Shown here: positions 8,050 through 17,097 of the stretch, one piece after another
Layout: the number at the start of each line of letters is the position of its first letter
Position numbering within the stretch: the stretch's first letter is position 1
Source: Candidatus Uabimicrobium amorphum
Lineage (GTDB): Bacteria > Planctomycetota > Uabimicrobiia > Uabimicrobiales > Uabimicrobiaceae
Assembly (NCBI RefSeq): GCF_009002475.1
Contig: NZ_AP019860.1
Coordinates: forward strand, 7,578,501 to 7,642,500
Direction of reading: 5' to 3'
Length of the DNA stretch: 64,000 bases
The notes under the pieces: model-generated
Seen by the model: only the letters and a program-made list of their open reading frames with translations
The model's database searches: none
Told to the model about the DNA's origin: nothing
Made by a program: the position numbers and the translations under genes

Positions 8050-9159
8050 ATGGAGAATTTTTTTGCACAGCCGATTAACATTGGCAATTTAAAACTGAAA
8101 AATCGTATATTTCTCGCTCCCCTTGCAGGTGTTAGTGATATACCATTTCGTCGTATTTGTCAAGAATTTGGCGCGGGCTTAACCTATGTGGAAATGTTAT
8201 CGGCCAACGCGGTAAACTACGTAAATGAAAAAACGCTACGCATGCGCGCGCGTCACCCAAGTGAAGAAATACTCGGCGTTCAAGTAACGGGTCCAACACC
8301 AGAAGATTTGGCAAAAGCCGTCGAAAGACTCGACCAAGAAAACTTTGACACCATCGATATCAACATGGGATGTCCGGTAAAAAAAGTAGTGAAAGCCAAT
8401 TGCGGAAGTGCGATTACCAAAGACACGGAATACATGTCCGAAGTGGTTGCGGCAGTGCGTGCAGTAACCTCCAAACCACTGTCGACAAAATTTCGCATCG
8501 GTTTTGATCGCGTCAATGTAGAAGACTCCTCTTTGTGTTCGGTCAAAAACAACGTAGAAATGTTTACGATTCATGGACGTACCGCACAACAAAACTATTC
8601 CGACGCTGTTGATTTTGCCAAAATAGCCGACGGAATTAACGCCGGAAAGGGCTACAAAAGTGACGTCGTCACTGTGGGAAATGGAGATATTTTTGACTAT
8701 CAATCCGCATTGCGTATGCATGAACAAACAGGATGCGACGCGATCATGATCAGTCGTGGTTCGTTGGGAAATCCGTGGATTTTTCGCGAAATTTTGCAAG
8801 GAAAACCAGTGCACCCTACCGTAGAAGAGTGGTTGGACGTCATCTTACGTCAATTGCAGTACCACGAAGAGCACTACGGAGACAATGTGCCCACAACGCG
8901 AATGGCTCGCAAATACTTTGTATGGTACGCGAAAGGTTTTCCAGGTTGTAAGACATTTCGCAATCAATTACAGCAAGTAAACTCGTTAAAAGAGGCACGA
9001 ACTCTGTTTAAGGGTTTCGCCGCGACACTTCCCAAAACGTTGGTTCGTTACCAAGGGCTTTCTTTTAAAGAAGCACAACACATCAAACACGGTTACGACC
9101 CAAAATATGACATGGATCGCAAGCTCGACCGTGGAGTCGGAACCGAATGCATGGAGTAA
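8050..9159 (+). CDS. dusB: tRNA-dihydrouridine synthase (DusB-like)
   Basis: This FMN- and NADPH-dependent enzyme reduces uridines in tRNA to dihydrouridine. The 369 residues show the family signatures: LAPLAGVSDIPFR near the N-terminus, DINMGCPVKKV with the catalytic Cys108, TIHGRTAQQNY, VGNGDI, and SRGSLGNPWIFREI for phosphate and FMN binding. The C-terminal helical tRNA-binding part contains ARKYFVWYAKGFPG, which resembles the DusB subgroup. The ribosome site before the ATG is weak (CGGGA). The gene stands alone, 50 bases ahead of the deacetylase gene. The usual GGSAL motif reads NCGSAIT here. Subgroup assignment is less certain than the family. Confidence 0.92.
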   Translation: MENFFAQPINIGNLKLKNRIFLAPLAGVSDIPFRRICQEFGAGLTYVEMLSANAVNYVNEKTLRMRARHPSEEILGVQVTGPTPEDLAKAVERLDQENFDTIDINMGCPVKKVVKANCGSAITKDTEYMSEVVAAVRAVTSKPLSTKFRIGFDRVNVEDSSLCSVKNNVEMFTIHGRTAQQNYSDAVDFAKIADGINAGKGYKSDVVTVGNGDIFDYQSALRMHEQTGCDAIMISRGSLGNPWIFREILQGKPVHPTVEEWLDVILRQLQYHEEHYGDNVPTTRMARKYFVWYAKGFPGCKTFRNQLQQVNSLKEARTLFKGFAATLPKTLVRYQGLSFKEAQHIKHGYDPKYDMDRKLDRGVGTECME

Positions 9160-9209
9160 CAAAAGAAATCCATAACAAGTGTTAACATTCACCTGAAAGA
9201 GGTCATTTT

Positions 9210-10232
9210 ATGTATCGCGTTTTTTGTTTATTACTTTGTATGATCGCGTATTGTACAGCGCAGAGTTTAGCAGAGGCATTGGGTTATAAAAAAGATGATC
9301 GCGTCATTATCATTAACGCTGATGATTATGGAATGTGTCACGCAGAGAATATGGGAACGCATAAGGTGTTCAAAGCGGGTATTGTCTCTTCAGCAACCAT
9401 GATGATTCCTTGTCCATGGATTCATGAGAGCATCAGATACATTAAAAGACGCAAACTGCAAAATATTGGAGTTCATGTCACACTTACCAGTGAGTGGAAA
9501 TACTATCGTTGGCGGCCAATTAGTGGTGACAAGAAAACATTGATTGATCGCGAAGGTTATATGTGGCGTGAATCGAAACAGGTAGAGCTCAATGCTAGTT
9601 TAAAAGAAATCGAAGAGGAGGTACGTGCACAACTTGATTACGCACTACAACGTGGTGTAAACCTTTCGCATTTTGATTCACATATGGGTTCTTTTTATGG
9701 CACAGAAACCAATCGTATAGAACTCATGGCAATGGCTCTGGCGTTGTCATATGAGTACGGACTTCCATTTCGCATTCCTTACTTTGACATGACCGATCCT
9801 TTTCGCAAAAAAGGTTTAGCAATCCTCGATCATTTGGAAAGAGGTTTTAAAGCTCCCAGAGGTATGCCACAAAGGCGCGAATATTATTTCAACCTGTTTA
9901 AAAATCTGCCTCCTGGAGTAACGGAAGTGTATATTCACCCAGCATTGGCCAATGAAGAACTCAAAAACATTACCAATGCACATCAAATGCGCCAGGATGA
10001 CGTTGACATTTTTACGGACCCACAGCTAAAGAAAGTCATTGAAGAAAATAACGTCCACGTGATTAGTTTTGAGAAACTCAAAGAGTGGCAAAGAAAACAA
10101 ACCAAGTGGCGCAAAGGGCTAAAGGCAAGTGATGTTTTCCCAGAGTATCTAAAAATTTTACAAGAAAAGGCCGCAACTTCTATGATATGGAAAGTAATGA
10201 CGCGTAATCAAAAAATTTGGCAGCATAAATAA
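9210..10232 (+). CDS. Secreted YdjC/ChbG-family carbohydrate deacetylase
   Basis: The 340-residue protein starts at an ATG with AGAGG nine bases upstream. Residues 1-18 are a signal peptide, so it probably acts outside the cytoplasm. The mature part carries the family motifs: INADDYGMCH (Asp38/Asp39), IGVHVTLTSEW (His89) and LSHFDSHMGSFYG (His154 and His158), which form the metal site. Family members remove N-acetyl groups from oligosaccharides such as diacetylchitobiose. Well-studied ChbG is cytoplasmic, so the signal peptide points to work on extracellular or periplasmic glycans. No sugar-utilisation genes lie next to it, so the substrate is open. Confidence 0.85.
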   Translation: MYRVFCLLLCMIAYCTAQSLAEALGYKKDDRVIIINADDYGMCHAENMGTHKVFKAGIVSSATMMIPCPWIHESIRYIKRRKLQNIGVHVTLTSEWKYYRWRPISGDKKTLIDREGYMWRESKQVELNASLKEIEEEVRAQLDYALQRGVNLSHFDSHMGSFYGTETNRIELMAMALALSYEYGLPFRIPYFDMTDPFRKKGLAILDHLERGFKAPRGMPQRREYYFNLFKNLPPGVTEVYIHPALANEELKNITNAHQMRQDDVDIFTDPQLKKVIEENNVHVISFEKLKEWQRKQTKWRKGLKASDVFPEYLKILQEKAATSMIWKVMTRNQKIWQHK

Positions 10233-10235
10233 CGA

Positions 10236-10260
10236 TAGCCGTAGCAAACAACTACGGCTA
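10236..10260. terminator. Hairpin between convergent genes
   Basis: TAGCCGTAG/CTACGGCTA forms a 9-bp perfect stem with a 7-base loop directly after the deacetylase stop and before the end of the convergent CBS gene. There is no strong T-run on either side, so termination efficiency is uncertain. Confidence 0.6.
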
Positions 10261-10307
10261 TATAATCAACACATCAATACAATACAATTTTTATGAAGGA
10301 GATTTAT

Positions 10308-10700
10308 TTATTTTTTATTTTTAGGAACATAACGGTGTTCTTCAACAAGTGCCAGAAGATCAAAAGAGCTTAAAATACCCACAAGTTCTTGTTCATGAGT
10401 GACGAGAACATGGTGTATTTTATGGTTGCGCATTAATCTTGCGGCCTGATGAACGCCATTATACTGAGGAATGCGATATACACGCTCAGTCATGACGTTG
10501 CTCACGGGAGTAGTTGGCTTGTGTTCATCGGAAAGATCCATAGAGGTGACTATTCCTACAGGTACATTCTCAGAATCAACAATGGGAACTGCGTGAATAG
10601 AATTGTTTTGCATTAGTTTGCGAATGTGATCAATCGTATGATGTTTTTGTGCAGTAATGACGTTTTTTGCCATTAGATCTGCGACTTTTACTTGTGCCAT
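10308..10700 (-). CDS. Two-CBS-domain protein
   Basis: The 130-residue protein consists of little more than a CBS pair. The first repeat covers about residues 7-58 (VADLMAKNVITAQ ... VPVGIVTSMDLS) and the second about 66-120 (VSNVMTERVYRIPQ ... LVGILSSFDLL). CBS pairs bind adenine nucleotides or similar ligands and regulate partners. As a stand-alone protein its partner is unknown. The start is supported by AGGA upstream of the ATG. A short basic tail follows the second repeat. Confidence 0.9.
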   Translation of the reverse strand: MAQVKVADLMAKNVITAQKHHTIDHIRKLMQNNSIHAVPIVDSENVPVGIVTSMDLSDEHKPTTPVSNVMTERVYRIPQYNGVHQAARLMRNHKIHHVLVTHEQELVGILSSFDLLALVEEHRYVPKNKK

Positions 10701-11072
10701 ATGTATGTTCCTAAATAGTGTAGTGCTTAACTTGCTATAAACAAACTTAACATAGCTGAGAGTATAAGCAAATTACATGCCATAATTTAATTAACAATAA
10801 AAAACATATTCATATTATAACGAAACACAACCATAAATCATTATAAATAAAAATACAATGTTATTTGGCTGCCATTCATGCTCATTTGCCACAACTTTGT
10901 GTGGTCATTTAACATGATGGTGAACAGTGTAAAGGCACATAAACCTTTCACAATACAAACGTATAAAATCGCTCCAAGACTAATCTCTTCTCACATAAAC
11001 GACAGCGCTTAACGTTTCGTATAGAGTTTTATTTGGCATACTCTTTACAACAGAAAAGTTACGGAGAAAAAA
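10701..11072. other. AT-rich divergent promoter region
   Basis: These 372 bases separate the divergent CBS and TPR-kinase genes and should hold both promoters. The kinase has a good ribosome site (ACGGAG) near the end of the region. I see no clear -35/-10 pair with normal spacing, no strong palindrome and no small gene. Confidence 0.5.
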
Positions 11073-13709
11073 ATGGACAAAACTCATGTGCAAGACCAAA
11101 CAAAGCGACTTATTGACAATGGCGCGGAAACTTTTCCGAAGACATTTGCCAAATACCGTATTGAAAAAGAGTTGGGAAGAGGAGGCATGGGTGCCGTTTA
11201 TAAGGCTTACGATACGCAAAGTAAAATTTGGGTTGCCTTGAAACGCATCACGAAAGAAAACGTCGGCCGCCAAACCATGGAACGATTTCTACGTGAAATT
11301 GCAACAACCGCAAAACTCAACCACCCCAACATTGTGCGCTTATACGAATCCGGTATGTCCCCACAACCTTACTTTACGATGGAGCATATAGAAGGCTATA
11401 CTCTTTCCCACGCCATTCACAATCGTGAACTTGGAGAACAAAAACTGCTTGATATTATCATTCAGGTATGTAAAGGATTATTGCATGCTCATCGTAACAA
11501 GGTCATGCATCGCGATATTAAGCCCTCCAACATAATGGTGACAAAAGACGGTGTGATTAAAGTGATGGATTTTGGATTGGCCAAATTAGATGCTTCCCAA
11601 ACCCAAGATTTATCCAGAACAGGAAACGTGGTCGGAACTTTTTTTTACATGCCTCCCGAGCAAGTCCTTGGCAAAGCCACTTACAAAAGCGACATATACT
11701 CCGTGGGGGCCGTTATCTATGAGGCGCTGACGTATCGCACTATTTATCAGGGGGAAAGCCCGATGAATGTGATGTATCAGATTCTCAACGAAAATCCCAT
11801 TCCTCCGCGACAACTCAATCCAGAAATATCCCCTTACTTTGAAGCCATATGTTTAAAATGTATCGCCAAAAAAGAAAATAATAGATATAAAAGTCTACGA
11901 CAATTACTTCAAGAATTAGAAAATTTTCGCGACGACAAGCCTATTATTGCCAAAAAATACACCAAATGGGATGCTGCGAAAATTTTTATGTCACAACATA
12001 AAATTATTGTTGGTAGTCTGACGTGTATTTTCGTAATTTTTATTGCGGCATTTACTTTCACACTAAAGGCATGGAGCGACTCAGAGCAAGCTAGGTTTAG
12101 GGCAGAACAAGCGGTACAAAAAAAGGAGCAACAGCAACGAGAAATACGTTCCTCTCTCCACAAAGTTATGAAGATTCTCAACTATGCGATGTATCACCAT
12201 GAACCTTTACGTGAAGACAAAAAATTTTGCGAGCTGTCGTATCAAATTCTTCCTGACATTGAAAAGTATGGCCATAGCGACAAATGGCACTTCATAAAAG
12301 CGTATATCGCAGGAAACGCTGGTGAAGACCAAAAGAGCATGGAGTACTACAATAAAGCAATAATAAATGACCCCAAAAACGTGGAAAACTACATCAATCG
12401 CGGAAGACTATACGCTCAGTTAGGCAAAATCAATGAAGCATTCGTAGATTACAATAAAGCCATAGAACTTAAACCTAGTCACTTTCAAGTGTACTTAAAT
12501 CGCGGTATCGAATATTTTAAACAAAAACAATATGAAAAGGCTCTTCGCGATTACAACAAAGCCATAGAACTTTATCCTTCGTTTTTTGACGCTTACATGA
12601 AACGCGCTCTTTTTTATGCGACCACAAAACAATATACAAAAGCAGTCGTTGATTACAGCAAAGCTATTGAAATCAATTCTCACTCCTACCAAGGTTACAT
12701 AAATCGTGGCATTCTGTATTTAAATTTACAACAATACGCAAAAGCTCTTCGTGATTACAATAAAGCCATAGAACTTAAACCTGAGCTACCTTTGCTATAT
12801 GCACAACGTGGACACTTTTTTTACAATACAAAGCAAAATCGTAAAGCGTATCATGATTATACAAAAGCCATCGACATGAAATTACGCGATTTTAAGGTTT
12901 ATCATTTCCGTGGTATGATTTACCAACTAACCTTCAAAAAATATAACGAAGCTGTCCACGATTACACAATGGCCATAAAGATTGCTCCTAAAAATATAGA
13001 CAGTTACTACCAACGTGCACAAACGTATACATCACAAAAAAAATACCGCGACTCTATTCGCGACTACACAAAAGTTATTGAAATGAATGATCGACATGCA
13101 GAAGCTTACTTCCATAGAGGTATTGCTTACAGTAATGTAAATGACTATGACAAAACTCTTCGCGATTACAATAAAGCCATTGCAATTCATCCGCAGTATT
13201 TTCAGGTATATAACAATAGAGGTAACCTATATGCCGATGTAAAAGATTACGACAGAGCACTTTTCGATTACAATAAAGCCATTGCGATTAATCCACGTTA
13301 CTTTAAAGCTTATGACAGTCGCGGTAACTTATACAAAAATCAAAAAAAGTACAGAAAAGCTCTTTCCGACTATAATAAAGCCATACAACTTGCGCCAAAT
13401 TTTTCTAGACTATACAATAATCGCGGTAATCTTTATTTTTCTCTCAAGGATTATCAAAAAGCACTAAACGACTACAATCACAGCATAAAACTCCAACCAA
13501 CTTTTTTTGAAATTTATTATAACCGTGGTTATCTATACCTACACCTAAGGAAATACAACCTAGCCATAAACGATTTCAAAAAAGTAGTGCCGATGTCTCA
13601 GACATTTCCAGAGGTATACAAAAATTTATATATTTGTTACAAAGCGCAAAACAAAAACAAAGAAGCGCAACGCTATTTGCAAAAATTTCAACAACAAACA
13701 AATAAGTAG
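11073..13709 (+). CDS. Ser/Thr protein kinase with about 14 TPR repeats
   Basis: 878-residue receptor-like kinase. The kinase domain is intact: GRGGMG (35-40), Lys57, HRDIKPSN (catalytic Asp148), DFG (166-168) and VGTFFYMPPEQ. One TM lies near residues 310-332, followed by a short charged helix. From about residue 395 to the end there are roughly 14 tandem 34-residue TPRs with a strong consensus (ALRDYNKAIELKP and YNRGNLY). The stacked TPRs would form a long superhelix for protein binding on the opposite side of the membrane from the kinase. ACGGAG precedes the ATG. Neighbours are a CBS protein and an IS element, so the context says nothing about ligand or target. Confidence 0.95.
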   Translation: MDKTHVQDQTKRLIDNGAETFPKTFAKYRIEKELGRGGMGAVYKAYDTQSKIWVALKRITKENVGRQTMERFLREIATTAKLNHPNIVRLYESGMSPQPYFTMEHIEGYTLSHAIHNRELGEQKLLDIIIQVCKGLLHAHRNKVMHRDIKPSNIMVTKDGVIKVMDFGLAKLDASQTQDLSRTGNVVGTFFYMPPEQVLGKATYKSDIYSVGAVIYEALTYRTIYQGESPMNVMYQILNENPIPPRQLNPEISPYFEAICLKCIAKKENNRYKSLRQLLQELENFRDDKPIIAKKYTKWDAAKIFMSQHKIIVGSLTCIFVIFIAAFTFTLKAWSDSEQARFRAEQAVQKKEQQQREIRSSLHKVMKILNYAMYHHEPLREDKKFCELSYQILPDIEKYGHSDKWHFIKAYIAGNAGEDQKSMEYYNKAIINDPKNVENYINRGRLYAQLGKINEAFVDYNKAIELKPSHFQVYLNRGIEYFKQKQYEKALRDYNKAIELYPSFFDAYMKRALFYATTKQYTKAVVDYSKAIEINSHSYQGYINRGILYLNLQQYAKALRDYNKAIELKPELPLLYAQRGHFFYNTKQNRKAYHDYTKAIDMKLRDFKVYHFRGMIYQLTFKKYNEAVHDYTMAIKIAPKNIDSYYQRAQTYTSQKKYRDSIRDYTKVIEMNDRHAEAYFHRGIAYSNVNDYDKTLRDYNKAIAIHPQYFQVYNNRGNLYADVKDYDRALFDYNKAIAINPRYFKAYDSRGNLYKNQKKYRKALSDYNKAIQLAPNFSRLYNNRGNLYFSLKDYQKALNDYNHSIKLQPTFFEIYYNRGYLYLHLRKYNLAINDFKKVVPMSQTFPEVYKNLYICYKAQNKNKEAQRYLQKFQQQTNK

Positions 13710-13737
13710 GGCACACGACAGCAACCCTTTTAATTAT

Positions 13738-13752
13738 AAAAATCTAAAGTAG
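13738..13752 (+). repeat. Left arm of 15-bp inverted repeat flanking IS607-type element
   Basis: AAAAATCTAAAGTAG is the exact reverse complement of 16084-16098. The two copies enclose tnpA and tnpB at similar distances from the gene ends, so they may mark the element termini or recombinase binding sites. IS607 elements are generally described as lacking terminal inverted repeats, so the meaning is open. Confidence 0.6.
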
Positions 13753-13809
13753 ATGTATTTAAGAAATTGCAAGAGAGGTATTTTTTTACGGCAAATATAC
13801 GGTTTCCTA

Positions 13810-13837
13810 TTGAGTTATTTTCATTATAAGATATAAT
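13810..13837 (+). promoter_or_regulatory. Putative sigma70-like promoter of tnpA
   Basis: TTGAGT (13810-13815) and a perfect TATAAT (13832-13837) are separated by 16 bases and lie 22 bases before the first possible tnpA start. The region is AT-rich, so some chance of coincidence remains. Confidence 0.5.
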
Positions 13838-13858
13838 AACAAAAATATATAAAAACCC

Positions 13859-14533
13859 ATGTCAGAAGAAAAAATAATGGCATGGATTAGTATCGGTAAA
13901 GTTGCTGCTCTTTTTGGTGTTACAACACAAGCGATCAGGTTGTGGACATATGAAGGAAAGCTATCAGCAAGAAGAACGTTAGGTGGTCACAGAAGATATA
14001 ACCTGGAAGAAATAGAAAAAATACTAGGAATAGAAAGCAAAAACAAGAAAACAGTGTTGTACTCAAGAGTAAGCGCTCACGACCAGAAAGAAGATTTGCT
14101 AAGGCAGAAGAAAGAGTTACGGGATTACATCGAAAAACAAGAACATTGCAACGTAGTGGAAATATCAGAAATAGGTTCAGGGTTGAACTATGCAAAACGT
14201 GGATTGAAAAAGTTACTGAATCTAATACTAAGTGGTGGCGTAAGGCGAATAGTAGTCTCATACAAAGATAGGCTGATGCGCTTTGCAACGCAAATACTGG
14301 AACAGGTATGTGCAGCAAAAAATGTCGAAATAGTGATCCTTAACGAAAGACCACAAAAAAAGTTTGAAGAGGCAGTAGTTGAAGATGTTTTATGTGTGCT
14401 AACCGTTTACTGTGCAAAGATCTACGGAAGACGATCGCATGAGCGAAGAAAAAAAAGACAAAATAAAAAATGGTCAGGTACTGGCATATCCCATAGTGAT
14501 AGAAGAAAAGAAAGTAGCAGAAAAACTACGTGA
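13859..14533 (+). CDS. tnpA: IS607-family serine recombinase TnpA
   Basis: 224 residues, the usual size. The N-terminus is a MerR-like helix-turn-helix (SIGKVAALFGVTTQAIRLWT, then LGGHRRY) that binds the element ends. It is followed by a small serine-recombinase catalytic domain with VLYSRVSAHDQ, where the last Ser (72) is the nucleophile, and YKDRLMRFA later. It catalyses excision and insertion. The first ATG has no good ribosome site; an internal ATG at 13877 (MAWISIGK) is equally plausible. The end overlaps tnpB by 95 bases in another frame, as is common for this family. No internal stop or frameshift is visible. Confidence 0.93.
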   Translation: MSEEKIMAWISIGKVAALFGVTTQAIRLWTYEGKLSARRTLGGHRRYNLEEIEKILGIESKNKKTVLYSRVSAHDQKEDLLRQKKELRDYIEKQEHCNVVEISEIGSGLNYAKRGLKKLLNLILSGGVRRIVVSYKDRLMRFATQILEQVCAAKNVEIVILNERPQKKFEEAVVEDVLCVLTVYCAKIYGRRSHERRKKRQNKKWSGTGISHSDRRKESSRKTT

Positions 14534-16073
14534 AACATTGGAATATGTGCAGCAAAAAAGCAACGAGTACCTGGAGTTTGCTCATGAAAACAGATTGTAT
14601 AATGTGTTTGATAAAAACAAAAGTAAGTACTCTTACAAAGTACTTGAACCAATATTTGTAAAGCTGTACAGGCAAAGTAAACTACCAAGTAGAATAAATC
14701 GTGGGGTGCTGGAGATTGTCGGACGTACGATGCGCCAGGTGAGAGATCGCAAGCGAGTATTTGACTTGCTGATGAAAAAAACACAAGACCCAAAGAAGTG
14801 GACGAGCAAACTCCTGGTAAAAGATGGTATCTACATAAAAATAGATTACATAAAAAACATCAAAGAGCAGGTGATCAACTACAAACGCAAAAACAACAAC
14901 GAGCTACCACAAGATTTCTATGCCCTACAAAAGCCACCAAAAGTAAAAAAGAAGATACTCACATATGCCCCAGATGATGGTCAGGCAATCAAAATAGAAA
15001 AGAAAAACAACAAAGTAGTTGTTAGTTTTAAAGTGATTGACAGAAAAAATGGAGCAATCAAGTGGTATTGGCTCAAAACAAACATCAAACTTCCGTTATT
15101 TTTAGAAGACAAACATATCACTTCTCCAGATATTCGTTTTGAATGTGTTAGAGGTAATTACTTACCTGTACTTGATTTCAAGGTAACAATAGAGAAGCCT
15201 CAAAAAATAGAAAGTGGTAACTTCATCACTTTTGACTGGGGAGTTCGCAAGCTCACCACTTTGTGTGTGTTTAACGAAAAAGGACAACAACTTTCTCAAC
15301 CACATTTTGTCAATTTCTCAAGAGTGCAGGATAAGTTGCAGCGTATCTACAAAGATATTGACCACTGGAAAAGTAAACGCGACAAACTCGCCCATAAAGA
15401 TTCTTTGTTCAAAAAGTGTAACAGAGAAATTGCTAAAAGATGGAGCAAAATAACAACTCTTAATAAGGAAATTGCTCACACCACTGCAAACATCATTGTT
15501 TTCTTTGCCCAACACTTCAACTGTTCGAAAATCTACTGCGAAAATCTCAAATCACTTAAGTCACAAAAGAAATCAAAAGATAAAAATCGCGAAATCAACA
15601 CCACTGTTCGTCAGAAAATCATGAGTCTAGTCGACTACAAGGCTCGTTTGTGTGGGATCACTCTGGCAAAGCCTGTTCACCCGGCAGGTACCAGTTCTCT
15701 TTGCCCTCGATGCTCTCACAAAGGACAACACATTAAAGCCTCTGACAATAAACAAAAAATACACAAAACTTTTTCGTGGTTTCACTGTGCAAAATGCAAA
15801 TTTTCTGCGGATCGCGATTATGTTGCCTGCATCAATATTGCTCGCAAAGTTCTCTTCAAAAAGAATCTCAAAAAATGTACAAAAACAGTCGTCTATAAGA
15901 AGACTCGTTTGCCTGATTCACTGTTTCGTCAGGACGCTGGTGCTAAAACCCATTGCACCAGTCACATTCATTACTTGAAGGGCTGGATACACTCTGTATC
16001 TTTATCTTCCATGGTCGTACAAAAGAGTTTTAATTCTTTTAAAGGTACTATCTTTGGAATCCTTCGTGTATGA
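14439..16073 (+). CDS. tnpB: TnpB RNA-guided nuclease of IS607-type element
   Basis: 544 residues from the ATG at 14439, which starts MSEEKK; a frame extension to 14412 is possible. TnpB proteins are the ancestors of Cas12 and cut DNA guided by a right-end RNA. The RuvC parts are all present: Asp266 in TFDWGVRKL, Glu368 in YCENLKSL and Asp460 in SADRDYVACINIA. The zinc ribbon uses Cys422, Cys425, Cys450 and Cys453. The catalytic triad is therefore intact and the protein may be active. About 75 residues follow the last RuvC motif, more than I would expect, and this part of the gene may double as guide-RNA template. Confidence 0.93.
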   Translation: MSEEKKDKIKNGQVLAYPIVIEEKKVAEKLRETLEYVQQKSNEYLEFAHENRLYNVFDKNKSKYSYKVLEPIFVKLYRQSKLPSRINRGVLEIVGRTMRQVRDRKRVFDLLMKKTQDPKKWTSKLLVKDGIYIKIDYIKNIKEQVINYKRKNNNELPQDFYALQKPPKVKKKILTYAPDDGQAIKIEKKNNKVVVSFKVIDRKNGAIKWYWLKTNIKLPLFLEDKHITSPDIRFECVRGNYLPVLDFKVTIEKPQKIESGNFITFDWGVRKLTTLCVFNEKGQQLSQPHFVNFSRVQDKLQRIYKDIDHWKSKRDKLAHKDSLFKKCNREIAKRWSKITTLNKEIAHTTANIIVFFAQHFNCSKIYCENLKSLKSQKKSKDKNREINTTVRQKIMSLVDYKARLCGITLAKPVHPAGTSSLCPRCSHKGQHIKASDNKQKIHKTFSWFHCAKCKFSADRDYVACINIARKVLFKKNLKKCTKTVVYKKTRLPDSLFRQDAGAKTHCTSHIHYLKGWIHSVSLSSMVVQKSFNSFKGTIFGILRV

Positions 16074-16140
16074 GTGTTATACACTACTTTAGATTTTTTA
16101 GTCTAAATAGAAACGGTCTATGATCAACATCCCTAAACAA
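15930..16140 (+). ncRNA. Candidate omega/reRNA region at the IS right end
   Basis: In known TnpB elements the guide RNA scaffold is encoded from the 3' end of tnpB to the right end of the element, with the guide taken from flanking DNA. Here that would be the end of tnpB and the next 20-70 bases, which include a small hairpin (TTTAGA/TCTAAA, 16088-16107). The position comes from the family rule. I see no conserved RNA sequence that proves it. Confidence 0.3.
16084..16098 (-). repeat. Right arm of 15-bp inverted repeat flanking IS607-type element
   Basis: CTACTTTAGATTTTT is the exact reverse complement of 13738-13752. It starts 10 bases after the tnpB stop codon. Confidence 0.6.
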
Positions 16141-16177
16141 AATCAATACAGAATTTTACATGGGTAAGGAAAAGAAT

Positions 16178-17026
16178 ATGAAGTGGATATGTATATTTGT
16201 ACTTGTCAGCATGTGCTATGCACAAATGGATACCGAAATTTACTTATTTGATTTAGATAATCAAGATGGTGTGTATAAATTGGTAAATGAAAAAAATATA
16301 ACCAATCGCAATGGCTACGACAACCAACCGTATTTTTCTCTCGATGGCAAATATGTGTACTATAGTTCTATTCACGGAGAAAAAAATTCGGACATTTATC
16401 GCTATTGTATTGCGGACGGAAAAACACAGCAAGTAACTACAACAATTGAGGCAGAGTATTCGCCAACTATACTTGACGCGCAACATAGTTTCTCAACTGT
16501 ACGTGTCGAGAAAGACAACAAACAACGCATATGGAAATTTACAGGACACAAACCGCAATTGGTTGCCGGACACATTGAGCAAATAGGCTATCATTGTTGG
16601 TTAAGCAATACCACTATTGCTATTTTTCGCATCGAAAAAACCATGAACTTGAAAATAATCTATACAAATAGTACCGAAATGAAACATGTGGCAAAGAATA
16701 TCGGTCGAGCTTTAGTACTCGATCCTCGTGACAAAAAATTACTGTACGTAAGCAAAGACAATCCGAAAGAGTCTACTATTTGTAAACTTCATGATTTAGA
16801 AACTTTAAAAATACAACAAGTGACCAAAACGATAGGAAAAGGGGAGGATTTCGCTTGTACAATGCAAGGTGAAATTATTATGGCCGATGGCAACAAGATT
16901 TACATGTACCAAAAAGACAGTTGGAAAATAATTTTTGATGGCAAAGACAGATTCTCTGGTATTTTTAACAGAATTGCTATTAACCCTGAGAATACTCAAA
17001 TATGCGTTGTCTACCAAGGTAAATAA
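16178..17026 (+). CDS. Secreted TolB/PD40-like beta-propeller protein
   Basis: 282 residues from the ATG at 16178, chosen because AAGGA lies seven bases upstream; an ATG at 16160 is in frame but overlaps that site. Residues 1-15 (MKWICIFVLVSMCYA) are a signal peptide. The mature part shows PD40/TolB-type blades such as NQPYFSLDGKYVYYSS followed by SDIYRY, then AEYSPTILD, and a C-terminal FNRIAINPENTQICVVY. Such propellers usually bind proteins or small ligands in the cell envelope. The protein is shorter than TolB and lacks its N-terminal domain. It stands alone behind the IS element. Confidence 0.75.
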   Translation: MKWICIFVLVSMCYAQMDTEIYLFDLDNQDGVYKLVNEKNITNRNGYDNQPYFSLDGKYVYYSSIHGEKNSDIYRYCIADGKTQQVTTTIEAEYSPTILDAQHSFSTVRVEKDNKQRIWKFTGHKPQLVAGHIEQIGYHCWLSNTTIAIFRIEKTMNLKIIYTNSTEMKHVAKNIGRALVLDPRDKKLLYVSKDNPKESTICKLHDLETLKIQQVTKTIGKGEDFACTMQGEIIMADGNKIYMYQKDSWKIIFDGKDRFSGIFNRIAINPENTQICVVYQGK

Positions 17027-17035
17027 TAAATAAAA

Positions 17036-17066
17036 ATGCGTATGTATTCAACTAAAACATACGCAT
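17036..17066. terminator. Bidirectional terminator-like hairpin
   Basis: ATGCGTATGT (17036-17045) pairs perfectly with ACATACGCAT (17057-17066). On the minus strand the stem is followed by a T-rich tract (TTTTATTTATTATTT), giving an intrinsic terminator for the PEP-CTERM gene. It also lies just after the plus-strand propeller gene. Confidence 0.75.
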
Positions 17067-17097
17067 CTCTGCTTTATTAGTAGATAAATGATATGCA

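Larger units (their letters stand above)
13738..16098 (+). mobile_element. IS607-family insertion sequence (approximate limits)
   Basis: The element contains a serine-recombinase tnpA and a tnpB, overlapping in the order and orientation usual for IS607. Both genes look intact. The limits given are those of a 15-bp inverted repeat; the true ends may be a few tens of bases outside. IS607-type transposition leaves no target duplication, so the ends cannot be fixed from one copy. Confidence 0.85.

Noticed and set aside
10921..11000. Possible promoter before the TPR kinase (TTTCAC and TATAAA)
   Set aside because: Spacing between the two boxes is only about ten bases, too short for a sigma70 promoter.
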